A stretch of 64,000 nt of DNA, from assembly GCA_031551635.1 (NCBI GenBank), contig JAVBNH010000003.1:69545-133544 (forward strand), written 5' to 3'. Below, in pieces: positions 53,227-61,062 of this stretch. The notes under the pieces were generated by a model. That model saw nothing but the letters and a program-made list of their open reading frames with translations. It ran no database searches and was not told where the DNA came from. Both the position numbers and the translations under genes were made by a program. Within the stretch, counting starts at the first letter, position 1. Every line of letters starts with the position of its first letter. Source of the stretch: JAVBNH01 sp031551635. Its GTDB lineage: Bacteria; Bacillota; Clostridia; Oscillospirales; Acutalibacteraceae.

Positions 53227-53883
53227 GTGAACTCAGCAACTGTAAAAAAAACACATACCTCCGGTGGCATACCGGATATACAAACCATCGACGAAGCAGA
53301 GCAAAATATATTGGACGGTCTCTGCTTTTCAAGAAAAATGCATGGATATGACCCTCGCGAGGTGGATATCAAGCTGGATTCCCTTCTGGAAATAGTTAAT
53401 AAACTGAAGGCAGAAAATAATAATTTGAAGATTTCATCGGAATCCTTCAAGCTCTCTAATAAGGAGTTAGCAGAGAAGCTCAAGCGGCTTGAAGCAGAGC
53501 GCATAGACGAAAACCGAAGGCTGAGAGATGTTTTACAAAAAGCTGATTTAATCGCTGAGCAAACCCTGGCTGAAGCACAGTCTGCTGCAATTAAAATTTC
53601 AGAGGACGCACAGCAAAAATGGGTTGCGACAAGAGACAGCGCTCTTGAGGCGGTGAAAGTAGCATGCTACCAGAGAGAGCAGGTTGTAAAGGACGCAAAA
53701 ATGAGAGCTGCACAAATAATAATGGATGCGAATAAAAAACTTGAGGATATTTCAAAGAAGGCAATGCTTCTCGCTGAGCTTTCTGAGCACGCAAAGCTCG
53801 ATGAATCGTTTGACTTTGAGGATGAAAACACCCAGATGCAGCTTGACGCACCGTCCGAGCAGACCGAATTTGAGGATTATTAA
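53227..53883 (+). CDS. DivIVA-like coiled-coil protein
   Basis: The 218-residue protein carries FSRKMHGYDPREVDIKLDSL near residues 34-53, the DivIVA-type signature, followed by long coiled coils (about 52-120), an ATPase-stator-like Ala/Gln-rich helix (about 120-185) and an acidic tail. GTG start with GAGAGGTGAG six bases upstream. It is followed by a 59-residue frame and an HD-GYP gene, so the HD-GYP/DivIVA-like pairing seen at 41660 recurs at the far end of the island. Confidence 0.65.
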   Translation: MNSATVKKTHTSGGIPDIQTIDEAEQNILDGLCFSRKMHGYDPREVDIKLDSLLEIVNKLKAENNNLKISSESFKLSNKELAEKLKRLEAERIDENRRLRDVLQKADLIAEQTLAEAQSAAIKISEDAQQKWVATRDSALEAVKVACYQREQVVKDAKMRAAQIIMDANKKLEDISKKAMLLAELSEHAKLDESFDFEDENTQMQLDAPSEQTEFEDY

Positions 53884-53905
53884 TAAACAGGGAATGATTG
53901 AATTT

Positions 53906-54085
53906 ATGATTATTAAAAAGATAAAACAAAAAGCAATTCCCATTATTCCCGTCATTAATGAGACGGAAAGAGATTTGATGCTTTCAAACATTAATAAAGT
54001 CGCGGAAAATGTCGACCCGGCTCTCAAAGAGTCAGTATTATCAATTCTTAGCGATATAAAATTCAAAGTAACCCGAAGCGCTTAA
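53906..54085 (+). CDS. 59-residue hypothetical protein
   Basis: The small basic protein begins MIIKKIKQKAIPIIPVINET and ends in a predicted helix (LKESVLSILSDIKFKVTRSA). CAGGGA lies 12 bases upstream; an in-frame ATG at 53894 is too close to it. It lies between a DivIVA-like and an HD-GYP gene and is followed by a good terminator. Not recognised; it is likely real because the spacing is operon-like. Confidence 0.45.
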   Translation: MIIKKIKQKAIPIIPVINETERDLMLSNINKVAENVDPALKESVLSILSDIKFKVTRSA

Positions 54086-54149
54086 TTCATTCATTTGAGG
54101 GATTGGATATACGCAGCATAAGGACGCTGAATACAAAAATGACTAAGCT

Positions 54150-54172
54150 ACGGGCGAACTGATTTCGCCCGT
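54150..54172 (+). terminator. Terminator after the DivIVA-like/small-protein unit
   Basis: ACGGGCGAA and TTCGCCCGT form a 9-bp stem with a CTGAT loop, followed by AATTATTT. Confidence 0.7.
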
Positions 54173-54221
54173 AATTATTTAGTCTGCTAAGTATTTATCC
54201 GGATGGGAGGGAGGTAGTCTC

Positions 54222-54842
54222 ATGGAGACTCAGGAGGATATTTTTTCTAATATAGACACTATTTACTCAAGAGAGCATTCTGAACATGTCTCATACTATT
54301 TAAATATATATTTACTAGAAATACATCGAAAAAACCTAATTCCTGAGCTGACACCGCAGTTAATAAAGCTAATGACAAAAGCGGCAAAATTTCATGATAA
54401 CGGCAAAGCACTTATACCTCCCCAAATATTGCATAAGCAAGGCATTTTGTCACCTGAAGAATTCGGACAGATTCAGCTGCACACGATTTTCGGAGCCGAA
54501 CGTATAAGCAAAACAAAAATCAAAGCAAGGGATATACCGCTTTATAATATAGCCTTTGACATGGCGCTTTATCACCACGAAAAATGGGATGGTACCGGTT
54601 ATCCTTACCATTTGAAAGAGTATTCCATACCCTTTGTTGCCAGGGCGATTGCTCTCGCTGATGTTTATGACGCCCTGCGTTCCCGCCGGTCATATAAAGC
54701 CCCGTTTACCCATAGCCAAACAATGGAAATGATTGAAAAAGAGAAAGGAAAAGCTTTTGATCCGCATTTAACCGATTTTTTTTTGCAGCTTCAGAGCCTC
54801 TTGGAAGCTGCGCATGATGAATTAATATTAGTTTCCAGCTAA
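54222..54842 (+). CDS. Stand-alone HD-GYP domain protein
   Basis: The 206-residue protein is a single HD-GYP domain: HSEHVSYY, FHDNGKALIP near residue 64, HTIFGAERI and HHEKWDGTGYP near 119, then ALADVYDALRSRRSYK. All metal-binding and GYP residues are present, so it should be a c-di-GMP phosphodiesterase. It starts with ATG behind GGGAGGGAGG. It is the last gene of the island and mirrors the HD-GYP gene at 41660. Confidence 0.82.
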   Translation: METQEDIFSNIDTIYSREHSEHVSYYLNIYLLEIHRKNLIPELTPQLIKLMTKAAKFHDNGKALIPPQILHKQGILSPEEFGQIQLHTIFGAERISKTKIKARDIPLYNIAFDMALYHHEKWDGTGYPYHLKEYSIPFVARAIALADVYDALRSRRSYKAPFTHSQTMEMIEKEKGKAFDPHLTDFFLQLQSLLEAAHDELILVSS

Positions 54843-54854
54843 AAAGCTATGTCG

Positions 54855-55079
54855 TAATAGGACTTTACCAAATTTATCTCACATATAATTTGCGGTCTCC
54901 TAAAGGAGAGCGCATTGGTGGGAATTGCAATAGGCTTAACTGGATTTTATCAAATTCATCTCACATAAAATTTACGACCTCCTTGCGGAGACCGTTTTGC
55001 GGGTGATGGTGGTAGTCGTAAAAGGGCTTTATCAAATTTATCTCACATAAAATATGCGGCCTCCTAAAGGAGACCGCAT
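54855..55079 (-). repeat. Tandem array of tmRNA 3' tail plus terminator (82-84 bp units)
   Basis: Downstream of ssrA (- strand) the unit formed by the tmRNA 3' end, a CTCC-rich hairpin and ATTTTATGTGAGATAAATTTGATAAA is repeated. Tail-like sequences occur at about 54999-55018 and 54915-54935 besides the real one at 55080, and the hairpins lie near 55057-55079, 54973-54997 and 54891-54915. The copies are progressively diverged. Confidence 0.75.
55054..55079 (-). terminator. Terminator of ssrA
   Basis: On the - strand ATGCGGTCTCC and GGAGGCCGCAT pair with a TTTA loop, followed by ATTTTATG, directly after the tmRNA CCA. Confidence 0.75.
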
Positions 55080-55411
55080 TGGTGGAGATGGCGGTAATCG
55101 AAACCGCGTCCGAAAACTCATTCCCAAAACTTTCTACGAGCGTATCCGGTCATTTAAATTTCCCGCGAAAAGGCGCCGATCGGCAGGCTCGATTTTGCGG
55201 TAGCGCTAAAGTCATGACAGGTTACAGCGCACTACCCTGTTCACGTTCACCGCTGCATGACGCCCCTATCCGAGCCGCGGTACTCCCGGTAGGGACGAGA
55301 GCTGCAATTAAGCAGCTACTAATTGAGTATTATTATTGTTATTTATTTTAATAACTGCGGCTTTTTACACGGTTCCGCACCGTGGCTCGCTTATCGTGGT
55401 TCAAAATCCCC
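55080..55411 (-). ncRNA. ssrA: Transfer-messenger RNA (tmRNA)
   Basis: On the - strand the 332-nt gene begins GGGGATTTTGAACCACGATA and ends with a tRNA-like T arm GCGGTTTCGATTACCGC and CATCTCCACCA. The first bases GGGGAT pair with the end, including the conserved G-T at pair three. The tag frame ends NNNTQLVAA before a TAA near 55309; a start at GCA gives a tag of AVIKINNNNNTQLVAA, but the resume codon is inferred. tmRNA rescues stalled ribosomes with SmpB, whose gene lies 104 bp upstream on the same strand. Confidence 0.93.
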
Positions 55412-55437
55412 GTCGAAATCCTTTCATCCCCGAATTT

Positions 55438-55499
55438 AGATGCTGGACTCTGGATGCTGGACTCTGGATACTGGATGCTGGACTCTGGATGCTGGATAT
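55438..55499. repeat. GGATGCTGGACTCT minisatellite
   Basis: About four units of a 14-bp motif, TGGATGCTGGACTC, with internal 7-bp periodicity, lie between ssrA and smpB. The complementary motif GCATCCA occurs as a second array at 56813-56850. Confidence 0.85.
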
Positions 55500-55514
55500 T
55501 TACAATTTTGCAAG

Positions 55515-55967
55515 TCATTTCATGGCACGCTCTATGTCGCGTTCTGCGGATTTTTTTGCCGCTACTTCTCGCTTGTCATAGATTTTTTTACCCTTACACA
55601 GACCTACCTGAACCTTTGCCTTGCCTTTTTTAAAATAGACTGACAATGGAATTATTGCATATCCCTGCTGTTTTGTCAAGCCGTAAATTCTGTTAATCTC
55701 TTTTTTATGCATAAGCAAACGCTTCACACGCAAGGGCTCGCGGTTAAAAATGTTTCCGTGCTCATAAGGAGAAATATGCAGACCATTGCAGAGCATTTCG
55801 CCGTTCACAACATTGCACCAGGCGTCCTTCATATTGATTCTGCCCTCGCGAATCGACTTCACCTCAGTGCCGAACAGCTCAATGCCAGCTTCATAACTCT
55901 CGATTATGAAGTATTCATGATAAGCTTTTTTATTGTTGGCAACTGTTTTCAGTTCTTCTTTTGGCAA
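55515..55967 (-). CDS. smpB: SmpB, tmRNA-binding protein
   Basis: The protein of about 150 residues is the partner of tmRNA in trans-translation. NNKKAYHEYFIIESYEAGIELFGTEVKS, the core GLHISPYEHGN and the basic C-terminal tail (KKIYDKREVAAKKSAERDI) are present. TTG at 55967 is preferred because AGGTGA lies five bases upstream; GTG at 55976 overlaps that site. Its gene is followed on the same strand by ssrA. Confidence 0.95.
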   Translation of the reverse strand: MPKEELKTVANNKKAYHEYFIIESYEAGIELFGTEVKSIREGRINMKDAWCNVVNGEMLCNGLHISPYEHGNIFNREPLRVKRLLMHKKEINRIYGLTKQQGYAIIPLSVYFKKGKAKVQVGLCKGKKIYDKREVAAKKSAERDIERAMK

Positions 55968-56000
55968 TTTTTTCACCTGCCATAAAATTATTAGTTTTCT

Positions 56001-56717
56001 TTATATATCAATTCTAAACTCACGAGCAGTGCTTTTTTGCTTATACGGATTTATATTGCTCACAATTCCGTCTTTCCGGAAATGTGAGCCAGTTCCCGCG
56101 AAAGTGAATGATATGCCAGCATTTATACATTGCTCCCTTATATCTAAAACCCAATCAAAGTCACAAACTCGCGCGTCCTTACCTGATTCACCATCTACTC
56201 GCACGCTGTTCACCTTTTGAAGATAGGGCGACAAATTTATTTTTCCCAAAATTGGACTGCATACAATCCATTTTTCCTTAATCGGAAAAGAAGTATAGAG
56301 AGGGAGGCGGAAATCGGCAGCTTCCTGATTTTCAACAGTACAACCGATTCGGACATTATCATAACCGTTTCCCCAATCCTCCGGTAATGATACACCGAAA
56401 CGTTCGATTCTTTTCGTCAGTAGCAAAAAAGTCAAGTCCGGACGCTGTTTAATGATGTTCCAAGCTTCTTTGCGCCATTCATCAGCTTCAGGAATGAAAA
56501 AATCAGTCGTAAAGCAGGTGCTGCATACCTTGCCGCCCTCCATTTTATACTTTGTAATTTTCTTGCGCGGCATATATATAGTCTCAATCGGCTTATAAAA
56601 TTCATCTGTTTTAAAGACGGTATTCTGAGAGAAGCGTTTTGAATGAGGTCCGTAATAATAACAGTAGTCACAGCCTTCGCTATGCTTATAACAACCTGTC
56701 CACGGTTCCCAAGCCAT
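56001..56717 (-). CDS. DUF5131 (phage Gp37/Gp68-like) protein
   Basis: The 238-residue protein begins MAWEPWTGCYKHSEGCDYCY, the conserved start of DUF5131 proteins. The cysteines (CX6CX2C) resemble a radical-SAM-type cluster site, and the family is often grouped with such enzymes, but no activity is established. Many members are phage-encoded, though solitary chromosomal copies are common. It starts with ATG behind AAAGGAA. It lies between smpB and the second minisatellite. Confidence 0.8.
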   Translation of the reverse strand: MAWEPWTGCYKHSEGCDYCYYYGPHSKRFSQNTVFKTDEFYKPIETIYMPRKKITKYKMEGGKVCSTCFTTDFFIPEADEWRKEAWNIIKQRPDLTFLLLTKRIERFGVSLPEDWGNGYDNVRIGCTVENQEAADFRLPLYTSFPIKEKWIVCSPILGKINLSPYLQKVNSVRVDGESGKDARVCDFDWVLDIREQCINAGISFTFAGTGSHFRKDGIVSNINPYKQKSTAREFRIDI

Positions 56718-56812
56718 ATTTAATATTTCCTTTATTATTTCTTATTAACGGTATTAAAACTATTTAACTGTTTTTACACTCTATCCTAGATTTAAAGTCA
56801 TCGTTTACTCAA

Positions 56813-56850
56813 CATCCAGCATCCAGCATCTAGCATCCAGCATCCAGTAT
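56813..56850. repeat. ATCCAGC minisatellite
   Basis: Five to six units of a 7-bp motif, ATCCAGC. It is the reverse complement of the motif at 55438-55499, so the two arrays are an inverted pair around smpB and the DUF5131 gene. Confidence 0.85.
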
Positions 56851-56851
56851 A

Positions 56852-58540
56852 TTACATCTTCTCAGGCGCGTCAATTTTAAGCATACCAAGCAGGTTTTTC
56901 ATTATATCTTTGACCGAAACACACAGCGCTAATCGGGCGTTTCTTAAGGCTTCATCCTCAACATCAACCCTTTGCGCGTTGTAGAATTTGTGGAAGTGGG
57001 TCGCGAGGTCTTGAGCGTATTTTGTGATTTTTGAAGGGTCCTCAGCCTTTGCCGCCGCTTCGATAACGCCCGTGAGTGATGCAATATGCCTGATAAGCTC
57101 TTTTTCCTCAAAGCTTGTCAGTAAGAGCAGCTCCGATTTATTAACGCTTTCCAAGGAAAATCCTTTTTGCGCAAGCTTGCCGATTATACTGCAGATTCGT
57201 GCGTGAGCATACTGGCAGTAATAGACAGGGTTCTGCGAGGTCTGCTCAACAGCTAAATCAAGGTCAAAATCGCACTGGGAATTGGCTTCGCGCTGGTTAA
57301 AAATAAACCTCGCCGCATCAATCGGAACCTCGTCAAGCAAAGTGATAAGAGTTATAGCCTTACCCGAACGCTTTGAGAGCTTTACACGCTCGCCGTCCCT
57401 CATCAGATTAACCATCTGCATGAGAATTATATCGAGCCTTTCGGGGTCGATTCCGAGAGCCGAGAGCGCCGCTTTCAGACGAGGAGCGTAGCCGTGGTGG
57501 TCAGCGCCGAGAATATTTATAGCCTTGTCAAAACCGCGCGTGACGAGCTTATTATAATGATAAGCAATGTCCGGCACAACATAGGTCGGTACGCCGTTTG
57601 AACGCCGCAGTACAAAATCCTTGTCGCAGCCGAATTCGCTCGCCTTAAACCATATCGCGCCCTCACTCTCATAGGTGTGACCGCTCTCTATCATGAGAGC
57701 AAGCACGCGTTCGACTTCACTAGAGCTATGCAGGCTGCTCTCAAGAAACCATGTGTCATACTTAATACGATAGCGCAGTAAGTCCTGCTCAAGCGCGCTG
57801 ATATTGAGCGGCAGGGCATAGCTAACAAGAGCCTTGCGCCGTTCATCCTCGCTCAAAGAGACATATTTATCGCCGTGAATTTCTGCGAAAGCTTTCGCGT
57901 GGTCGATTATATCCTGCCCATGATAGCTGTCCTCAGGCATTTCGACGCCGTCCTTGTATAGCTGAAGATAGCGTAAATCAAGAGACAGGGCGAATTTATT
58001 TATCTGGTTGCCCGCGTCATTGACATAAAACTCACGCTCGACATGGTAGCCCGCCCAGGAAAGCAGCTCTGCAAGGCAGTCGCCAATAGCTCCGCCGCGG
58101 GCGTTGCCTATATGCATGGGGCCTGTCGGGTTCGCCGACACGAATTCGACAAGCACGGATTTCCCGCTGCCGAAATCAGATTTACCGTAGTTTTCGCCTT
58201 TTTCGCCCGCGTCTAGCAAAACATCAGCGTAATATTCCGCAGAAAGATTAAAATTAATGAAACCCGCTCCGGCTATCTCGCATTTTTCGAAATAGGTACC
58301 GCTCAGGTCGATATTAGCCGATATCTCAGCCGCTATTTTCGGCGGAGCGAGCCTGAAAGCCCTCGCGGCAACCATTGCGGCATTTGTCGAATAGTCGCCG
58401 TTAGCCCTGTCGGCGGGTATTTCGACTTTGAAATCAGGCAATTCCGCCTCTGGTAATGTGCCGTTTTTAATTGCCGCAGCTGACGCACTTTTTATTATAT
58501 TATAAATTTGTTCCTCAGCTTTTTTGACAACAAAGCTCAT
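56852..58540 (-). CDS. argS: Arginyl-tRNA synthetase
   Basis: The 562-residue class I synthetase has the HIGH motif as PTGPMHIGNARGG, the KMSKS motif as VKLSKRSGKAI, an N-terminal additional domain for tRNA contact and a DALR anticodon-binding domain at the C-terminus (about 450-562). It starts with ATG behind AAGGGAG. The order DUF1934-(amidohydrolase)-argS resembles other Clostridia. Confidence 0.96.
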   Translation of the reverse strand: MSFVVKKAEEQIYNIIKSASAAAIKNGTLPEAELPDFKVEIPADRANGDYSTNAAMVAARAFRLAPPKIAAEISANIDLSGTYFEKCEIAGAGFINFNLSAEYYADVLLDAGEKGENYGKSDFGSGKSVLVEFVSANPTGPMHIGNARGGAIGDCLAELLSWAGYHVEREFYVNDAGNQINKFALSLDLRYLQLYKDGVEMPEDSYHGQDIIDHAKAFAEIHGDKYVSLSEDERRKALVSYALPLNISALEQDLLRYRIKYDTWFLESSLHSSSEVERVLALMIESGHTYESEGAIWFKASEFGCDKDFVLRRSNGVPTYVVPDIAYHYNKLVTRGFDKAINILGADHHGYAPRLKAALSALGIDPERLDIILMQMVNLMRDGERVKLSKRSGKAITLITLLDEVPIDAARFIFNQREANSQCDFDLDLAVEQTSQNPVYYCQYAHARICSIIGKLAQKGFSLESVNKSELLLLTSFEEKELIRHIASLTGVIEAAAKAEDPSKITKYAQDLATHFHKFYNAQRVDVEDEALRNARLALCVSVKDIMKNLLGMLKIDAPEKM

Positions 58541-58592
58541 TAAAAATATCGCTCCCTTATACTGAATTGAGAATTTATAATTGATAATTGTT

Positions 58593-59387
58593 TTAAATAT
58601 TCAACAGTTTTTTTGCGTTTTTATAAAAAATCAAGTCCATTTCATTCTTTGAAAGTCCAAGAGATTTAATATGCTCGATTTCAGTTTTCGCGTTGCTCCA
58701 AGGTGAATCCGAGGCGAAAAGAATCTTGTCAAAGCCGTGATTTCTCGCGATTCTTAAAAATTGCTCCCGGGAATAATAATCAAAGCCCATCGAGGTGTCG
58801 AGATATATATTTCTTCCGACAAGATACCGTTCAACGTCGTCCCATTGCGCGTGTCCGCCGTAGTGCGCCGCGACAATGCTGCCGCCCTTCATAGCGTCAA
58901 GTACATTTGCGAAACGCTCCGGGCTGCTGCGGAAGGGTTCGGGAAAAGCCGGGTCAAAACCCGCGTGAAAAACGAGAATCAGACCTTTAGAAAGGGCGTA
59001 ATCATAAATTTTCAGCATTTTTTTATCGTCAAGAATAAAATCCTGATATTCCGGGTGAAATTTTATCCCCTTCAAGCCCGATTCAGCGATAAAATCAATT
59101 TCCTCGAAGCAATTTTCCGAATGCGGGTATATTCCGCCGAAACAGATTATCTTTTCCGAACAAATTTCCTTTGCCCATATATTCGTTTTTCGAGCCTGCG
59201 ACTCCTTTGTTACCACCGGAAGCACGACCGAGATGTCAATATTCCACTCATTCATATTCCGCAGCAAGCCCGCAAGGGTTCCGTCGGTGACAGGAGTGTA
59301 TAAATTATCAATGCTTTCAAGTAAAACACTCATTGCTTTTTCGGCAAGTGAAGTCGGAAAAGCGTGTGTATGAAAATCTATCAACAA
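58593..59387 (-). CDS. Amidohydrolase-family protein (amidohydrolase_2 type)
   Basis: The protein of about 264 residues is a TIM-barrel metal hydrolase. IDFHTHAFP at the N-terminus gives the HxH pair, GIKFHPEYQ and VFHAGFDP supply further histidines, and LFASDSPWSNA the late Asp. Members are decarboxylases or hydrolases of varied substrates; none is indicated here. The TTG at 59387 has GGGGAG seven bases upstream. It lies between the DUF1934 gene and argS on the same strand. Confidence 0.8.
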   Translation of the reverse strand: MLIDFHTHAFPTSLAEKAMSVLLESIDNLYTPVTDGTLAGLLRNMNEWNIDISVVLPVVTKESQARKTNIWAKEICSEKIICFGGIYPHSENCFEEIDFIAESGLKGIKFHPEYQDFILDDKKMLKIYDYALSKGLILVFHAGFDPAFPEPFRSSPERFANVLDAMKGGSIVAAHYGGHAQWDDVERYLVGRNIYLDTSMGFDYYSREQFLRIARNHGFDKILFASDSPWSNAKTEIEHIKSLGLSKNEMDLIFYKNAKKLLNI

Positions 59388-59411
59388 GAATATGCTCCCC
59401 AATCCGTTATT

Positions 59412-59843
59412 TTAAACGTTATCAGCAACAGACGCTTTAATTGTCATATTATTCTCAGCCGCCAGCCCGGAATAATAATCAATGGTATAATTCATCGCAA
59501 GCGTTCCGCAGCCATCAGTATCAATGTCTGACTTGACAGTTTTCGCAAAAATGCCAATCATAAATTCGCCGTAGGGGGTATGGTAATGACAGTTGTGGCG
59601 TTTTCGGTTTTCGATTATAAGCTCAGACTTATAGTGACCGCTGCGAACCATTGTAACGCAACGTTTTTCTTTTACAAAAAGCTTTGTGTTGCATATAATA
59701 TCGTCCTCAAAAAGCTCGGTAAACTCAAGGCAATAATCATCGGGCTCGCCCTGATAAGAGCCGTTTGTTATAATTTCGAAGCTCTCTGTTTGCCCGTCAA
59801 CTGTCTGGGCGTCGGTTATAGTCAATAAAACTTCCCTGTTCAT
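59412..59843 (-). CDS. DUF1934 beta-barrel protein
   Basis: The 143-residue protein matches DUF1934: an N-terminal ITNGSYQGEPDDYCLEFTEL strand pair and C-terminal GTLAMNYTIDY with a lipocalin/calycin-like barrel. Function is unknown; in Clostridia it usually lies beside argS, as here with one gene between. It starts with ATG behind AAAGGAAG. Confidence 0.8.
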   Translation of the reverse strand: MNREVLLTITDAQTVDGQTESFEIITNGSYQGEPDDYCLEFTELFEDDIICNTKLFVKEKRCVTMVRSGHYKSELIIENRKRHNCHYHTPYGEFMIGIFAKTVKSDIDTDGCGTLAMNYTIDYYSGLAAENNMTIKASVADNV

Positions 59844-59863
59844 TATACTTCCTTTTTTAATGT

Positions 59864-60922
59864 CTATTTTTCGAGGGCATAGGATATCAGTTTATCTATC
59901 AAGTCAGGGTAAGTAATTCCGATTTCAGCAAAAAGCTTCGGATACATGCTTATGGAGGTGAAGCCGGGAAGGGTATTGATTTCATTAAAATAAACAGCTG
60001 AATCCTCTTTGCCCACAAAGAAATCAACCCTTGCAAGTCCCGAACAGTCAAGAGCCTTAAAAATTTTAAGCGCGGCGTTTTTAATTTCAGCGGTTTTCTC
60101 CTCGCTCAGCTTTGCCGGAATTATAAGCTCGCTGGACTCGTCAATGTATTTTGCTTTATAATCGTAAAACTCGTTGCAGGGAATAACCTGACCGAGGGTA
60201 GAGGCAATCGGCTCTTCATTTCCCAGGACAGCGCACTCGATTTCATGACCGTCAATCCCCTCTTCAAGCAGGATTTTTTTGTCAAAGGTAAAAGCTTCGT
60301 CAATATAGCTCTTTAATTCTTCAACATTTTTAGCCTTGTTAATACCGACAGAGGAGCCTGAGTTTGCAGGCTTGACGAAAATCGGAAAGCCGAGGCGTGA
60401 TACTGCTTCATCGATAAATTTCGCAGGCTTTTTTTTGTAGGAAAATTCTTTTATCGAGAGCCATTTAGCCTGACGAATCGAAAGAGCGTCAGCAAGAGTA
60501 TTTGTAAAAACCTTATCCATGCAGATAGCGCTTGAAATCAGATTGCAGCCGACATAAGGCACACACGCTAGCTCAAAAAGACCTTGAATAACTCCGTCCT
60601 CGCCGTTTTTGCCGTGAAGTACGGGGAAAATCACATCAAACTGCCTTCGCACAGTCGCGACTCCCCTGTGGACAATCAGTCCCTTATCACTTGCGTCAGG
60701 CGTAATAATTGCAGGCACACTGTTCGCGTCAAGATGCCATTGATCATTTTTTATAAGTGAGACATCGCCTTCAAAAAGCCGCCAATTGCCTTCCCGGGTG
60801 ATACCCAGAGTCAATATGCTATATTTATCTTTTGGAATATTGTTGATGACAGAAACCGCTGAATTAAGCGAAACCTCATATTCGCTGGATTTTCCGCCGA
60901 AAATTATTAGTACAGTTTTCAT
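59864..60922 (-). CDS. ddl: D-alanine--D-alanine ligase
   Basis: The 352-residue ATP-grasp enzyme makes the D-Ala-D-Ala dipeptide for peptidoglycan. IIFGGKSSEYEVSLNSA at the N-terminus, PVLHGKNGEDGVIQG, VKPANSGSSVGI and YFNEINTLPGFTSISMYPKLF at the C-terminus are present. The EYEVS/S form matches the long-chain group of Ddl in Firmicutes that also contains VanA-type ligases, but nothing here indicates D-lactate use, and no van genes are near. It starts at ATG with a weak ribosome-binding site. Confidence 0.93.
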   Translation of the reverse strand: MKTVLIIFGGKSSEYEVSLNSAVSVINNIPKDKYSILTLGITREGNWRLFEGDVSLIKNDQWHLDANSVPAIITPDASDKGLIVHRGVATVRRQFDVIFPVLHGKNGEDGVIQGLFELACVPYVGCNLISSAICMDKVFTNTLADALSIRQAKWLSIKEFSYKKKPAKFIDEAVSRLGFPIFVKPANSGSSVGINKAKNVEELKSYIDEAFTFDKKILLEEGIDGHEIECAVLGNEEPIASTLGQVIPCNEFYDYKAKYIDESSELIIPAKLSEEKTAEIKNAALKIFKALDCSGLARVDFFVGKEDSAVYFNEINTLPGFTSISMYPKLFAEIGITYPDLIDKLISYALEK

Positions 60923-60992
60923 AATTTTAGGATAAACCGTTTTTTTTAATTGCGGTCTACCTTACACCTCTCATTCGTTTAAAATCTGTTAC

Positions 60993-61021
60993 CATATATA
61001 TTAACATACGAAGGCAATCAA
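60993..61021 (-). promoter_or_regulatory. Putative promoter of the ddl-argS group
   Basis: On the - strand TTGATT, a 17-bp spacer and TATATG lie about 70 bp upstream of ddl. Confidence 0.4.
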
Positions 61022-61062
61022 TGCAAGAAAAAAGATGCCTGTTCCGCTTTTTCGAGGAATTT

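Noticed and set aside
54855..55079. Additional tRNA genes downstream of ssrA
   Set aside because: Only 3' tail-like segments repeat; no D arm or anticodon arm is present.
55336..55643. Overlapping + strand frames rich in LDAGLWMLDSG
   Set aside because: They come from the 14-bp minisatellite read in three frames and have no ribosome-binding site.
56001..56717. Prophage remnant
   Set aside because: DUF5131 is often phage-borne, but no other phage gene or attachment site lies around it.
59864..60922. VanA-type D-Ala-D-Lac ligase
   Set aside because: Motifs fit a housekeeping Ddl, and no vanH, vanX or vanRS genes are nearby.
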